Assembly: GCA_902520695.1 (NCBI GenBank) | Contig: CABYOT010000002.1 | Coordinates: forward strand, 1-64,000 | Origin: an uncultured Pelagibacteraceae bacterium | GTDB lineage: Bacteria; Pseudomonadota; Alphaproteobacteria; Pelagibacterales; Pelagibacteraceae | Direction: 5' to 3' | Length of the DNA: 64,000 nucleotides | Part shown: positions 44,148 through 53,207 of the stretch, piece by piece | Numbering within the stretch: position 1 is the stretch's first letter | Layout of the letters: every line of letters begins with the position of its first letter | The notes under the pieces: generated by a model | Told to the model about the DNA's origin: nothing | The model's database searches: none | What the model saw: the letters and a program-made list of their open reading frames with translations, nothing else | Translations under genes and position numbers: made by a program

Positions 44148-45278
44148 ATGATTAAAGACAAAAAGTTGAAAGGTAAAAAATTACCTTCAAGACGTAAGTT
44201 CTTTAAAGCTGCTGCTGCAACTGGTGTTGCTGCTGTAGCTGCATCATCTTTAGCTGCTCCAGCTGTTGCTGCTGAAAGAATAGAAGCATCAATGGTTGCT
44301 ACTTGGGGAAGAGATTTTCCAGGTCTAGGAACAGGAGCTCAAAGATTTGCACAAAGAATTGCAGATATAAGTGATGGTAGAATTCAAGTTACTTACTATG
44401 CAGCAAATGAAAGAGTTAAAGCATTTGACTCTTTTGATGAAGTTGCATCTGGTAACTCACAAATGTACCATGCTGCAGACTACTACTGGGTGAAGAAAGA
44501 TCCAGCTTGGGGTTACTTTACAGCGGTACCATTTGGTTTTACTTACACTGAAATGAATGCATGGATTAGATTTGCAGGTGGTCAACAGTTATGGGATGAA
44601 CTAGCTGACAAATTTGGTCTTAAAAACTTTATGTGTGGAAGCACAGGAGTTCAAATGGGTGGATGGTTTAACAAAAAGATTAGAAGCCCTAATGACTTCA
44701 AAGGTTTAAAAATGCGTATGCCTGGTTTAGGTGGACAAGTAATTGGTAAACTTGGAGGATCTCCAGTTTCATTACCTGGTGGACAAATCTACGAAAACCT
44801 TGTGTCTGGTGCAATTGATGCAACAGAATGGGTAGGTCCATGGAATGATGAAGCTATGAAATTCCAAGAAGCTGCTAAATATTACTACTATCCTGGTATG
44901 CACGAGCCTGGATCAATGTTAGCATGTGGAACAAATAAATCTTGGTTCACAAGCTTAAACAAATCAGATCAGTTATTGATTGAAGCTGCTGCAGCAATGG
45001 AAAACGACGTTATGATGTCTGAGTACAATGCTAAAAACGGTGCTGCTTTAGCAAGATTGATCAATGATCATGGTGTTAAACTAGAGAAGTTTAGTGACAA
45101 GGTTTATGATGGCTTTGCTGGTGCTGCTAATGAAGTGTTTGAAGAAACAAGAGCTAGCAGTGGTCTTGCTGAAAGAGTTCACTCGAGCTTCTTAAAAGCA
45201 AGAAAAGACATTGGATCTTGGACTAACTTGTCTGATTCACCTTACATTTCGCAAAGAAACAGAGCTTTAGGAATGTAA
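44148..45278 (+). CDS. TRAP transporter substrate-binding protein, TakP/lactate type
   Basis: A 376-residue periplasmic binding protein with a Tat-type signal peptide (SRRKFFKAAAATGVAAVAAS, then AAPAVAAE). The mature part strongly resembles TakP, the 2-oxoacid-binding DctP of Rhodobacter: FPGLGTGAQRFAQRIADISDGR, GVQMGGWFNKKI, GLKMRMPGLGGQVIGKLGG with the ligand Arg, and ATEWVGPWNDEAMKFQEAAKYYYYPGMHEPGS with the Trp and acidic residues near the metal-ligand site. It probably binds lactate, pyruvate or another 2-oxo/hydroxyacid, in line with the oxidases upstream. Codon use and the strong ribosome site suggest abundance. Confidence 0.92.
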   Translation: MIKDKKLKGKKLPSRRKFFKAAAATGVAAVAASSLAAPAVAAERIEASMVATWGRDFPGLGTGAQRFAQRIADISDGRIQVTYYAANERVKAFDSFDEVASGNSQMYHAADYYWVKKDPAWGYFTAVPFGFTYTEMNAWIRFAGGQQLWDELADKFGLKNFMCGSTGVQMGGWFNKKIRSPNDFKGLKMRMPGLGGQVIGKLGGSPVSLPGGQIYENLVSGAIDATEWVGPWNDEAMKFQEAAKYYYYPGMHEPGSMLACGTNKSWFTSLNKSDQLLIEAAAAMENDVMMSEYNAKNGAALARLINDHGVKLEKFSDKVYDGFAGAANEVFEETRASSGLAERVHSSFLKARKDIGSWTNLSDSPYISQRNRALGM

Positions 45279-45297
45279 TTGAGCTTAATTTAATAAT

Positions 45298-45328
45298 TAA
45301 AAGGGCCCTTTTTGGGCCCTTTTTTTTA
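45298..45328 (+). terminator. Intrinsic terminator between dctP and dctQ
   Basis: AAAGGGCCC and GGGCCCTTT pair as a 9-bp stem around a 5-base T loop, followed by a T run, 20 bases after the dctP stop. It would end most dctP transcripts while letting some continue to dctQ and dctM, giving more binding protein than permease. No other gene pair in the window has such a clean terminator. Confidence 0.92.
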
Positions 45329-45368
45329 TTTTAAAATTAAGTATTACTTTTAAAAAATTTAAAATCAT

Positions 45369-46415
45369 ATGGGTTCAGAAAATAGTAAATTGTCTACTTA
45401 TTTGAGAGTTTTAAGCTACTCAGTCTTAGCATTTACTCTGGCATTTTTAATTAATAACTTATTTACAGTTTGGGGAGGCTGGCCAGGTATTAAAAAGGTT
45501 TTTTCTCATTATGATTTATTTGGTTATAAGCAAAAATCTTTAGAGTCTTCTGATTTAACTTATGGTTATATTCAAATTTTAATATATCTAGTTTGTATTC
45601 TCTCAGTTATCTTTTATGTCTTCAGGACATACTCACAAACTTTAGTTGACGATTCAAAAATATTATCAAAATTTTCAGCGTATTTAATTAGAGGATCTTT
45701 TTGGGCTGTATTTTTAGTTGGTTTAGCTGATTTCATAATTTCATTTATGGTTGTTGAAAGATTGTGGGAAGCTATATTTAGTCCTGAGGTAAAAGCTTTC
45801 ATGGTAAAAGCTCCAGAAAGAATAACGTATATACATTTTCCAATAATATTAGTTTCATTTATAATAGGTTATTTTACAAAATCTGTTGGTTTTATATGGC
45901 TTGCAGTATTAGTAGTCTTAAGTGAATTTGTAATTGTTTTATCAAGATTTGTTTTCTCTTATGAACAAGCTTTTCAAGGAGATTTAGTTAGATTTTGGTA
46001 TGCAGCTTTATATTTATTTGCAAGTGCTTATGCTTTAATTCACGAAGGTCATGTTAGAGTTGACGTACTTTATTCATCTTTTAGTGAGAAAAAAAAGGCT
46101 TGGACCAATATGGTTGGTTCAGCGTTATTAGGGGTCCCTCTTTGTTTAATAGTTTTATTTTTAGGTTTAAATGGTAAAGCAAGCATTATTAATGGACCTG
46201 TAGTTGCTTTTGAAGTCACACAACAAGGTTCTAATGGATTATACCTTCTTTATTTGATGGCAGTTTATTTAGCAGTTTTTGCCGTCACAATGCTATTACA
46301 ATTTACTAGCTATTTTATGTCCAGTAGCCATAAAATTATTTTTAATAATATTGAAGATCAAACTCAATCAGACAATCCAGATCAAGTCAGATTAGAAAAA
46401 GTCGAGAGTAATTAA
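45369..46415 (+). CDS. TRAP transporter small permease subunit (DctQ-like), about double normal length
   Basis: A 348-residue membrane protein. The second half (about 190-330) has the normal DctQ features: SYEQAFQGDLVRFWYAALYLFASAYALIHEGHVRVDVLYSSFSEKKKAWTNM, then two more helices. The first 190 residues add about four extra hydrophobic helices (about 14-36, 63-83, 105-130, 150-190), so it totals about eight where four are usual. It shares one base with the dctM start, so the permease is translated as a unit. It lies 40 bases past the dctP terminator. Confidence 0.85.
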   Translation: MGSENSKLSTYLRVLSYSVLAFTLAFLINNLFTVWGGWPGIKKVFSHYDLFGYKQKSLESSDLTYGYIQILIYLVCILSVIFYVFRTYSQTLVDDSKILSKFSAYLIRGSFWAVFLVGLADFIISFMVVERLWEAIFSPEVKAFMVKAPERITYIHFPIILVSFIIGYFTKSVGFIWLAVLVVLSEFVIVLSRFVFSYEQAFQGDLVRFWYAALYLFASAYALIHEGHVRVDVLYSSFSEKKKAWTNMVGSALLGVPLCLIVLFLGLNGKASIINGPVVAFEVTQQGSNGLYLLYLMAVYLAVFAVTMLLQFTSYFMSSSHKIIFNNIEDQTQSDNPDQVRLEKVESN

Positions 46416-49066
46416 TGGAATTATTATTTTTAGCTATTCTGGTTTTAATTATGATTGCAGCACTTGCTTCAGGTTATCCAGTGGCTTTTGCTCTTCCCGG
46501 TTCAGCAATAATTTCCATCGGTTTAGCTGCATTTTTTGGAGCAATATTTGAGGGAGACTCAAGTGCTTATTTCACAGTTGATGGACCTATAGAATGGTTA
46601 GTAGCTGGTATTACTAACTTTAGAAGTAACTATTGGGATGTTGAAACAGACACCTTAATTGCAATTCCATTGTTTATTTTCATGGGGATAATGCTTCAGA
46701 AATCTAAAATAGCTGAGGACTTACTAATTACTATGGGTCAACTGTTTGGTCCTATTCCTGGTGGATTGGGTATATCGGTAATTTTTGTAGGAGCCTTACT
46801 TGCTGCAACTACAGGAATAGTTGGTGCTACCGTTATCGCAATGGGACTAATTTCTTTACCAACAATGTTGAATAATAATTATGACCGTAAACTTGCGAGT
46901 GGTATTGTTTGTTCATCTGGAACTCTTGGACAGATAATTCCACCTTCAATTGTTTTAATTATTATTGCTGACCAATTAGCTAGTGCCTCTGATGTTGCTA
47001 ATAATATTAGACAAAATGATTACAAAGCTATCACTGGTGAATTTAATATGCCTGGTGAGTTTAGAGTTGGATCATCTAGTGCTGGAGATATGTTCTTGGG
47101 TGCTTTGTTACCAGGACTAGTTCTAGTAGCATTGTATATGACATATGTCTTCATTTATGCAAGAATTAAAAAGGGAGTTGCACCCCCTGTTCCATTTAAA
47201 GGAACTTTTGATTTTAAATTTTGGTTGAGAGTTATAGTTATTATCATCCCTCCTCTTGCACTTATATTTGCTGTATTAGGATCAATATTAATGGGTATTG
47301 CAACTGTTAACCAAGCTGGTTCTATTGGAGCAATTGGTGCAACTTTAATGGCTGGATATAGGTTGTTTGAAGGTAAGAAAAGTGCATTTTATCCTTTAAT
47401 ACTAATTATAGGATCAATAATACCTATTACTTTTTTGGCTTCAACTTATGAACTCAACGTAAAAAATTTAGAAGAAAGAAATTTGGGTGCAATCTACATT
47501 ACGGCATTTTTTGTAATTATACTTGTTTATGGAATAGCATGGAGCTTTTGGAGAAGTTATAAAACAGATAATGTACTAAAAGAAGTTGTTACAGAAACTT
47601 GTATTACTACTTCAATGGTTTTTATAATTCTATTAGGTGCTGCAATGCTTACATCAGGATTTAGAGCATTTGGTGGGGAGGAGTTGGTTAGAGATTTTCT
47701 TCAAGATCTACCTGGAGGCTTCTGGACTCAGTTTATTGTAGTTATGGTTGTAATTTTCCTTCTAGGTTTCTTTTTAGACTTTATAGAAATAGCTGTTGTA
47801 GTGGTTCCGATTATTGCGCCAATATTACTTGCTGAAACAGGTGCAAATGTTACCGCAGTATGGCTAGGAGTAATGATAGGTGTTAATCTACAGACATCAT
47901 TCTTAACACCTCCATTTGGGTTTGCTTTATTTTATCTAAAAGGAGTAGCTCCAAAAATAATTCAGACATTGGACATCTGGAAAGGTGTTGTACCTTTCAT
48001 AGCTCTACAGCTAATTGGCCTTGCTATTGTTGGTTTTTATCCAAGTCTTGTTAATTATCTGCCTAACAGAGTTTATTTAACATCTAATGTTGCTCCACCG
48101 CCAATGAATCCTAAACTTCAATACTGTTTGCAAGAATACAAATTTGCAAACTTTGAAACTAATGGAGATCAAATTAAAACTAGTATTAATGAATTTGATG
48201 ATATCATTTTAGCAAATCTACCAGCAGATAAATTAAGCTATTTTCAACGTCATGTTGATAATTCTAAATATTCTTTTGAATTGGTTGATGAAGTTAAAAG
48301 TGCTCAGTCAATCTATGATGACTATGCTGTTGATTACAGAGACTTACATTTTAAAACAAGAAAAAAACAAAAGAAAATATTAAAATTAAATAAAAAGATA
48401 GATAAATACAAAGCTGAGATAAGAAATCTTGATGATGAAGATGTATCAGATAAAAATAAAATTTTGCAAAAAATTGAAAATGTTAAGTTAGAGATAGAGG
48501 AAATTCAAAATACAATTCCTCAAGAATGGAAATCTAAAAATGATGAATTTAATAAAATTAACAAAGCGAAAAATTTAGCTATCAAAAAATATAAAAAGAC
48601 TGTGGATAATGCATATGAAGATTTATTGTTAATTAAGGAATTTATAAATCATGGAGAAAAATTGGAAGAGTTAAGTCAAGATATGAAACTTCTTAAATCA
48701 AAAATAGATAATAGAGGTTATATTGATGCAATAGAATTTATTGATAATATTTTTGAAAAAGTTGGAGAAATTTCAGGATCTGATGAATTTGCAGATAAGC
48801 TAGATTATTTAATTACCCTTATGGATGAAGATGAAGTTGATTTTGAAAAACTTCAAAGTTCAGCAAATGATACTTATGTTTTATTCCAACAAGAGATAGA
48901 TTGGAGAAAAAATTTCAAGAAAAAGTATATGGAAAAGATAAATGCTCATGACAAAATTATTAGTGAAACTATTGGATTACGTCTGCAATCAAAACTTACA
49001 AAAGAGCAAGCGATTTATGTCTCAAGATGTAATTCAATACATAGAGATATTTCTCTAAACTTTTAG
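46415..49066 (+). CDS. TRAP transporter large permease (DctM-like) with a long coiled-coil C-terminal tail
   Basis: An 883-residue protein. Residues about 1-550 are a DctM permease with about 14 helices: ALASGYPVAFALPGSAII, IPLFIFMGIMLQKSKIAEDLL, TGIVGATVIAMGLISLP, SGTLGQIIPPSIVLIIIADQ, FFLDFIEIAVVVVPIIAPILL, LQTSFLTPPFGFALFYLKGV. An extra segment at about 190-225 and 305-370 lengthens it beyond the usual 430. After the last helix (YPSLVNYLPNRVYLTS) there is a highly charged tail of about 330 residues, heptad-like and Lys/Glu/Asp-rich (KKQKKILKLNKKIDKYKAEIRNLDDED), not part of normal TRAP permeases. Confidence 0.93.
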   Translation: MELLFLAILVLIMIAALASGYPVAFALPGSAIISIGLAAFFGAIFEGDSSAYFTVDGPIEWLVAGITNFRSNYWDVETDTLIAIPLFIFMGIMLQKSKIAEDLLITMGQLFGPIPGGLGISVIFVGALLAATTGIVGATVIAMGLISLPTMLNNNYDRKLASGIVCSSGTLGQIIPPSIVLIIIADQLASASDVANNIRQNDYKAITGEFNMPGEFRVGSSSAGDMFLGALLPGLVLVALYMTYVFIYARIKKGVAPPVPFKGTFDFKFWLRVIVIIIPPLALIFAVLGSILMGIATVNQAGSIGAIGATLMAGYRLFEGKKSAFYPLILIIGSIIPITFLASTYELNVKNLEERNLGAIYITAFFVIILVYGIAWSFWRSYKTDNVLKEVVTETCITTSMVFIILLGAAMLTSGFRAFGGEELVRDFLQDLPGGFWTQFIVVMVVIFLLGFFLDFIEIAVVVVPIIAPILLAETGANVTAVWLGVMIGVNLQTSFLTPPFGFALFYLKGVAPKIIQTLDIWKGVVPFIALQLIGLAIVGFYPSLVNYLPNRVYLTSNVAPPPMNPKLQYCLQEYKFANFETNGDQIKTSINEFDDIILANLPADKLSYFQRHVDNSKYSFELVDEVKSAQSIYDDYAVDYRDLHFKTRKKQKKILKLNKKIDKYKAEIRNLDDEDVSDKNKILQKIENVKLEIEEIQNTIPQEWKSKNDEFNKINKAKNLAIKKYKKTVDNAYEDLLLIKEFINHGEKLEELSQDMKLLKSKIDNRGYIDAIEFIDNIFEKVGEISGSDEFADKLDYLITLMDEDEVDFEKLQSSANDTYVLFQQEIDWRKNFKKKYMEKINAHDKIISETIGLRLQSKLTKEQAIYVSRCNSIHRDISLNF

Positions 49067-50083
49067 TTAACTCGTAATCTGATCAATTATTTTTGATCTT
49101 TTATATAATCCCAAACTCTCAGCTTTTTGTTTTAGCTTGTTATATTCAGACTTTAAGTTTTCAGTATTTACATCAATTTTATTTCCAATTTCAATTATTG
49201 ATCCAATGATTGGATCAATTTCTAGAGGACGCTTTGCATGTAAATCTTGAGTAGTTGATGGTTTATGGCCTTTTATTGAAATTGCTGCCTTAATTCTATG
49301 ATCTATCGAAACATTAAATTTAACTCCAATTTTTTCTCCAACTGATTGACACTCTTCCATCAACTTTCTCACTGTTTTTAATAGTTCTGGGTCGTTACCA
49401 ATTTCATCCAAAGATTTATCGTGAAGCGCGCTCACAATATTAAACGAGCAATTACCCCAGAGCTTTATCCATATTTCATCTCTTAGATTACTTTTTTGTG
49501 GAGCTTTTAAACCTCCTGCAATTAATAAGTCTGCAATAATTTTAAGTCTTTGTGATTTTGACCCATCTGGTTCGCCTAATGTAAATCTTTCACCGCCATT
49601 GTGTTTAATAACACCAGGTTCAGTAATTTCAGCTGCTGGATAAACCACACATCCTAGAGCTTTTGAAGGCTTCAAAGAATTCCAAATTTTACCATCAGGA
49701 TCTACACTATCTATATGTTTCTCATCTAAGTTAGTTCCTGTGTTGGCTTTATGAAAATACCACCAAGGTAAGCCATTTACAGCAGAAATAATAGTTGTAT
49801 TTTCTCCCATTAAGCTTTGAAGAGATTCTACTATATTAGAAATTGCATGAGCTTTTACTGAAATAAAAATATAATCTTGAATTCCAAGTTCTTTGGGATC
49901 ATCTGTTACTTTTAATTTAAAGTTTTCTGTTTTATCTTTTTTAATTAATGTTAAACCATTTTCCTCAATAGCTTTTTTGTGTGGACCTCTAGCTATAAGT
50001 GATAAATCAATATTATTTTTACTTAAACATGCAGCTAAATATCCTCCAATTGATCCTGCACCAAATATACAAACTTTTATCAT
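49067..50083 (-). CDS. 2-dehydropantoate 2-reductase family (ApbA/PanE-like)
   Basis: A 338-residue NADPH oxidoreductase. It starts with VCIFGAGSIGGYLAACLSKNNIDLSLIARG, and keeps KAHAI, ISAVNGLPWW, the IWIKLWGNCSFN helix with the catalytic Lys, and a C-terminal helical domain with HKPSTTQDLHAKRPLEIDPIIG. Family members make pantoate, but several paralogues act on other 2-oxoacids, and the neighbourhood (acyl-CoA ligase, 2-hydroxyacid oxidases) makes such a role possible. It directly adjoins the ligase gene (shared base, ATG in TAATG form). Confidence 0.85.
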   Translation of the reverse strand: MIKVCIFGAGSIGGYLAACLSKNNIDLSLIARGPHKKAIEENGLTLIKKDKTENFKLKVTDDPKELGIQDYIFISVKAHAISNIVESLQSLMGENTTIISAVNGLPWWYFHKANTGTNLDEKHIDSVDPDGKIWNSLKPSKALGCVVYPAAEITEPGVIKHNGGERFTLGEPDGSKSQRLKIIADLLIAGGLKAPQKSNLRDEIWIKLWGNCSFNIVSALHDKSLDEIGNDPELLKTVRKLMEECQSVGEKIGVKFNVSIDHRIKAAISIKGHKPSTTQDLHAKRPLEIDPIIGSIIEIGNKIDVNTENLKSEYNKLKQKAESLGLYKRSKIIDQITS

Positions 50084-51591
50084 TAATTATTTAAACCAAA
50101 TTTTTTTGCTAAAACATTTCTTTGTAACTTTCCTGTTGCTCCTTTTGGAATTTCCTCAACAAAAAAAATTTTTTTTGGTATTTTAAACTTAGCAAGTTTT
50201 TCTTTAGCATATTCTAAAATATCATTTTCTGAACATGTCTCACCACTTTTTATTATAATTGCACTGGCAATATTTTCTCCAAGCATTTTATCATCATATC
50301 CAAAACAAACCGCTTGCTCTATTAATGGATGGTCCATTAATACATTATCAACTTCTAATGGAGATATTTTTTCTCCACCTTTATTAATTATTTCTTTCAA
50401 TCTTCCTGAAATCTTTAAATATCCCTCATTATCGAAATAACCTTGATCGCCAGTTCTAAACCAACCCTTGGTAAAACTTGTTTTGTTTGCTTCTTCATTA
50501 TTATCGTATCCAAGAGTTACATTTTCACCTTTTATACATACTTCTCCTTCATCACCTTGTTTTAGCACTTCCCCATTTTCATTCATAATACATACCTCTG
50601 GACCTGCTGGAAGGCCTACAAATCCTGCTTTCTGTTGCTTAGGTGGTAATGGATTAGAAGTCATTTGGTGAGTAGCTTCTGTCATACCGTATGCTTCAAT
50701 TACTGGACAACTAAAAACATCATTTAAATTATTAAATACTGCTGGTGGTAAAGATGCAGATGATGACCTAATTAATCTTAGTTCTAGTCCCTTAGCAATT
50801 TCTAAATTTTTATGTGCTCTTAACAAAATAGTTTGATGCATTGTGGGTACCCCAGAGTACCAAGTTATTTTTTCTGATTTAGCTATATCTAAAAACTTGA
50901 TAGCATTAAAACCATTTGATGCACATACAGATGCACCAGCTTTCATTGATGAAGCTAAAATAGCTATTAGACCATGTATATGAAAAAGTGGCATAATATT
51001 AAGACAATGGTCATTTTCTGAAAGATTTAAACTTTTAGAAATATTTTCTGCTGAAGAAAAAATATTTTTATTTGTTAAAGGAACAATTTTTGGTCTTGAT
51101 GTAGTACCAGAAGTGTGTAGCACTAGTGCTTCATCATTTTCATCAGGTAAAGAATATTCACTTTCTTTTTCATAAATATTAAATATTCCTGAAGGCCCAT
51201 CCTTTTCTGGACTAATCTCACATAATTCTATTTTTAATTTTTTTGCTACAGCGACAACAGGATTTTCAGAATTTTTCTCAACCAAAACAATTTTTGGATT
51301 TAAATCTTTTAAGTAAAATTCATACTCCTCAGATTTATATGATGGATTTAAAGGGGCCGCAGACATATAGCTTGAAATAGCCAAAAAACTTGAAGCCATA
51401 TACGGCCCATTTGGTAAAACTATCGCTGCTCTATCTTTATTTGATAATCCCTTTCCAGCTAGCTGTTTAGAAATTTTATCTATAAATAATTTTAAATCTT
51501 TGTAACTTAGTTTTGTACTAATTTCAGAGGTTAGAGCAATATTTTCATCATTCACATTTTCAAAAATGTTTCTAACGATTCTTTTTGACAT
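50083..51591 (-). CDS. AMP-forming acyl-CoA ligase, oxalyl-CoA synthetase (AAE3/Pcs60)-like
   Basis: A 502-residue ligase. The P-loop VLHTSGTTSRPKIVPLTNKN near residue 158 has the SGTTSRPK form typical of plant AAE3 and yeast Pcs60 oxalyl-CoA synthetases. Later: VIEAYGMTEATHQMTSNPLPP, KPGFVG-like KAGFVGLPAGPEVCIMNENG, RTGDQGYFDNEGYLKISGRLKEIINKGGEKISPLEVD, and the C-terminal Lys in PKGATGKLQRNVLAKKF. It would activate oxalate, a product of glyoxylate oxidation by the nearby hydroxyacid oxidases, to oxalyl-CoA. Substrate is inferred from motif and context. Confidence 0.82.
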   Translation of the reverse strand: MSKRIVRNIFENVNDENIALTSEISTKLSYKDLKLFIDKISKQLAGKGLSNKDRAAIVLPNGPYMASSFLAISSYMSAAPLNPSYKSEEYEFYLKDLNPKIVLVEKNSENPVVAVAKKLKIELCEISPEKDGPSGIFNIYEKESEYSLPDENDEALVLHTSGTTSRPKIVPLTNKNIFSSAENISKSLNLSENDHCLNIMPLFHIHGLIAILASSMKAGASVCASNGFNAIKFLDIAKSEKITWYSGVPTMHQTILLRAHKNLEIAKGLELRLIRSSSASLPPAVFNNLNDVFSCPVIEAYGMTEATHQMTSNPLPPKQQKAGFVGLPAGPEVCIMNENGEVLKQGDEGEVCIKGENVTLGYDNNEEANKTSFTKGWFRTGDQGYFDNEGYLKISGRLKEIINKGGEKISPLEVDNVLMDHPLIEQAVCFGYDDKMLGENIASAIIIKSGETCSENDILEYAKEKLAKFKIPKKIFFVEEIPKGATGKLQRNVLAKKFGLNN

Positions 51592-51594
51592 TAT

Positions 51595-53178
51595 TTAGTA
51601 CCCTTTTGCGTAACCATCTTTTCTAGGATCAGATCCTCCTAAAAGGTCCCCTTCTGTACGATTAATTTTGATAGCTTGACCTCCACCATGAGTACCATCA
51701 ATATACTCAACATTATGACCGATTTCTTTCAATTCGTTAAAAATTTGATTATCAACTGATTTTTCAAGCTTATAAATATTGTTAAAATGAAAGGCTCTTG
51801 GAAAACTTAAAGCCTCTTGAGGACCCATGCCGTAATCAATCATATTATTTAAAACATGTACCTGTCCTACTGGTTGATATTGCCCTCCCATAACTCCATA
51901 GCTCAAAGTTGTGTTGTTATCTTTGTCAATGACCATACCTGGAATAATGGTGTGTAATGGTCTTTTTAAGCCCTCAATACAGTTTGGATGTTCATGCTCT
52001 ACTCTGAAATTCGTGCCCCTGTTATGTAAAAGTATTCCACTTTTGTTTGTTGTGATACCTGATCCAAATACATAACAAACTGAATTAATGATGGACACAC
52101 TATTTAAGTCTTTGTCTACAACTGTTAGATAAATTGTTTCCGGGTGAGCTGGAATATTTAAATCTCCAACATTACTGCATGAATTGAGATTAATTTTATT
52201 AAAAATACCCTCAATATTTTTATCACTTAAAATTTTATCTAAATCAAAATCTATAAAATTTGGATCGCCTAAACTTGTTTCTTTAACTTTATAGGCTTGT
52301 TTTGTAACTTCAGCCTCAAGATGAAATCTTTCTGTACTGTTGAATTTATAGTTTTGAATATTTAATTTTTCTAACAATTTCATCATAATCAAAACAGTTA
52401 CACCAGGTCCATTTGGAGGACATTGATGAATAAAATCACCTTTATAACTAGATTTTATTGTTTTTGATCTTATTGTGTTCTGTTTAGAAAAATCCTCAAA
52501 AGTATGTACACCTCCTAATTCATTTAAACTTTCAATTATATCTTTTGCAATTTCACCCTCATAAAATTCTTTACTTCCTTTTTTACTAATTACCTCTAAT
52601 GTTTTTCCTAATGGAATATTTTTCATTAATTCATTTTCTTGATAAGTACGACCTTCTTTCAAAAAAATTTTTTTAGAATTTTCATTTCCATTAATTTTAT
52701 TTAAACTATTATGCCAAGCATTTGACACTACTTTAGAAATCTTGTGACCGTTTTTTGCAATCTCAATTGCCCCTGTAAATAATTGTTCAAAATCTAATTT
52801 TCCAAATTCTTTATGAATAGTTTCCCAAGCATGAACTGCACCAGGAATCGTTACTGAATGAGGACTTGTTAATCCAATTTTATCTATATTTTTTTCCTTG
52901 AAGAAATCATAACTTAATTTCTCTGGTGCTAACCCAGATCCATTAAAAGATACTGCATCCTTATTATTCATTTTGACAATTGCAAAACAGTCTCCACCGA
53001 TACTTGTTGCATTAGGCTCAACTACAGATAAAACAATTGAAGCTGCTATAGAAGCATCTACTGCATTTCCGCCCATTTTTAGTATTTTTAAGGCTTCTTC
53101 GGTCGCTAATGGATGAGAAGTTGCAGCCATAGCATTTGCTGAGCGTGCATCTTTATCTTTTGTTGATTGATTATTCAT
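51595..53178 (-). CDS. Gamma-glutamyltransferase-family Ntn hydrolase (YwrD-like)
   Basis: A 527-residue Ntn-type proenzyme of the GGT family. The autocleavage and nucleophile position is Thr348 in AHPETIYLTVVDKDLN (GGT: TTHYSVVD), then VYVFGSGITTNKSGILLHNRGTNF with the usual Gly/Asn/Arg, and MGGQYQPVGQVHVL (GGxQGQ-like). The N-terminal half carries AMAATSHPLATEEALKILKMGGNAVDASIAASIVLSV. No signal peptide is seen, so it may be cytoplasmic, unlike classical GGT. It belongs to the YwrD-like branch, which includes cephalosporin acylase-type enzymes of unknown natural substrate. It adjoins the ligase gene. Confidence 0.88.
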   Translation of the reverse strand: MNNQSTKDKDARSANAMAATSHPLATEEALKILKMGGNAVDASIAASIVLSVVEPNATSIGGDCFAIVKMNNKDAVSFNGSGLAPEKLSYDFFKEKNIDKIGLTSPHSVTIPGAVHAWETIHKEFGKLDFEQLFTGAIEIAKNGHKISKVVSNAWHNSLNKINGNENSKKIFLKEGRTYQENELMKNIPLGKTLEVISKKGSKEFYEGEIAKDIIESLNELGGVHTFEDFSKQNTIRSKTIKSSYKGDFIHQCPPNGPGVTVLIMMKLLEKLNIQNYKFNSTERFHLEAEVTKQAYKVKETSLGDPNFIDFDLDKILSDKNIEGIFNKINLNSCSNVGDLNIPAHPETIYLTVVDKDLNSVSIINSVCYVFGSGITTNKSGILLHNRGTNFRVEHEHPNCIEGLKRPLHTIIPGMVIDKDNNTTLSYGVMGGQYQPVGQVHVLNNMIDYGMGPQEALSFPRAFHFNNIYKLEKSVDNQIFNELKEIGHNVEYIDGTHGGGQAIKINRTEGDLLGGSDPRKDGYAKGY

Positions 53179-53207
53179 AGTACAGATAAAATCTCAAAAA
53201 TTTATAA

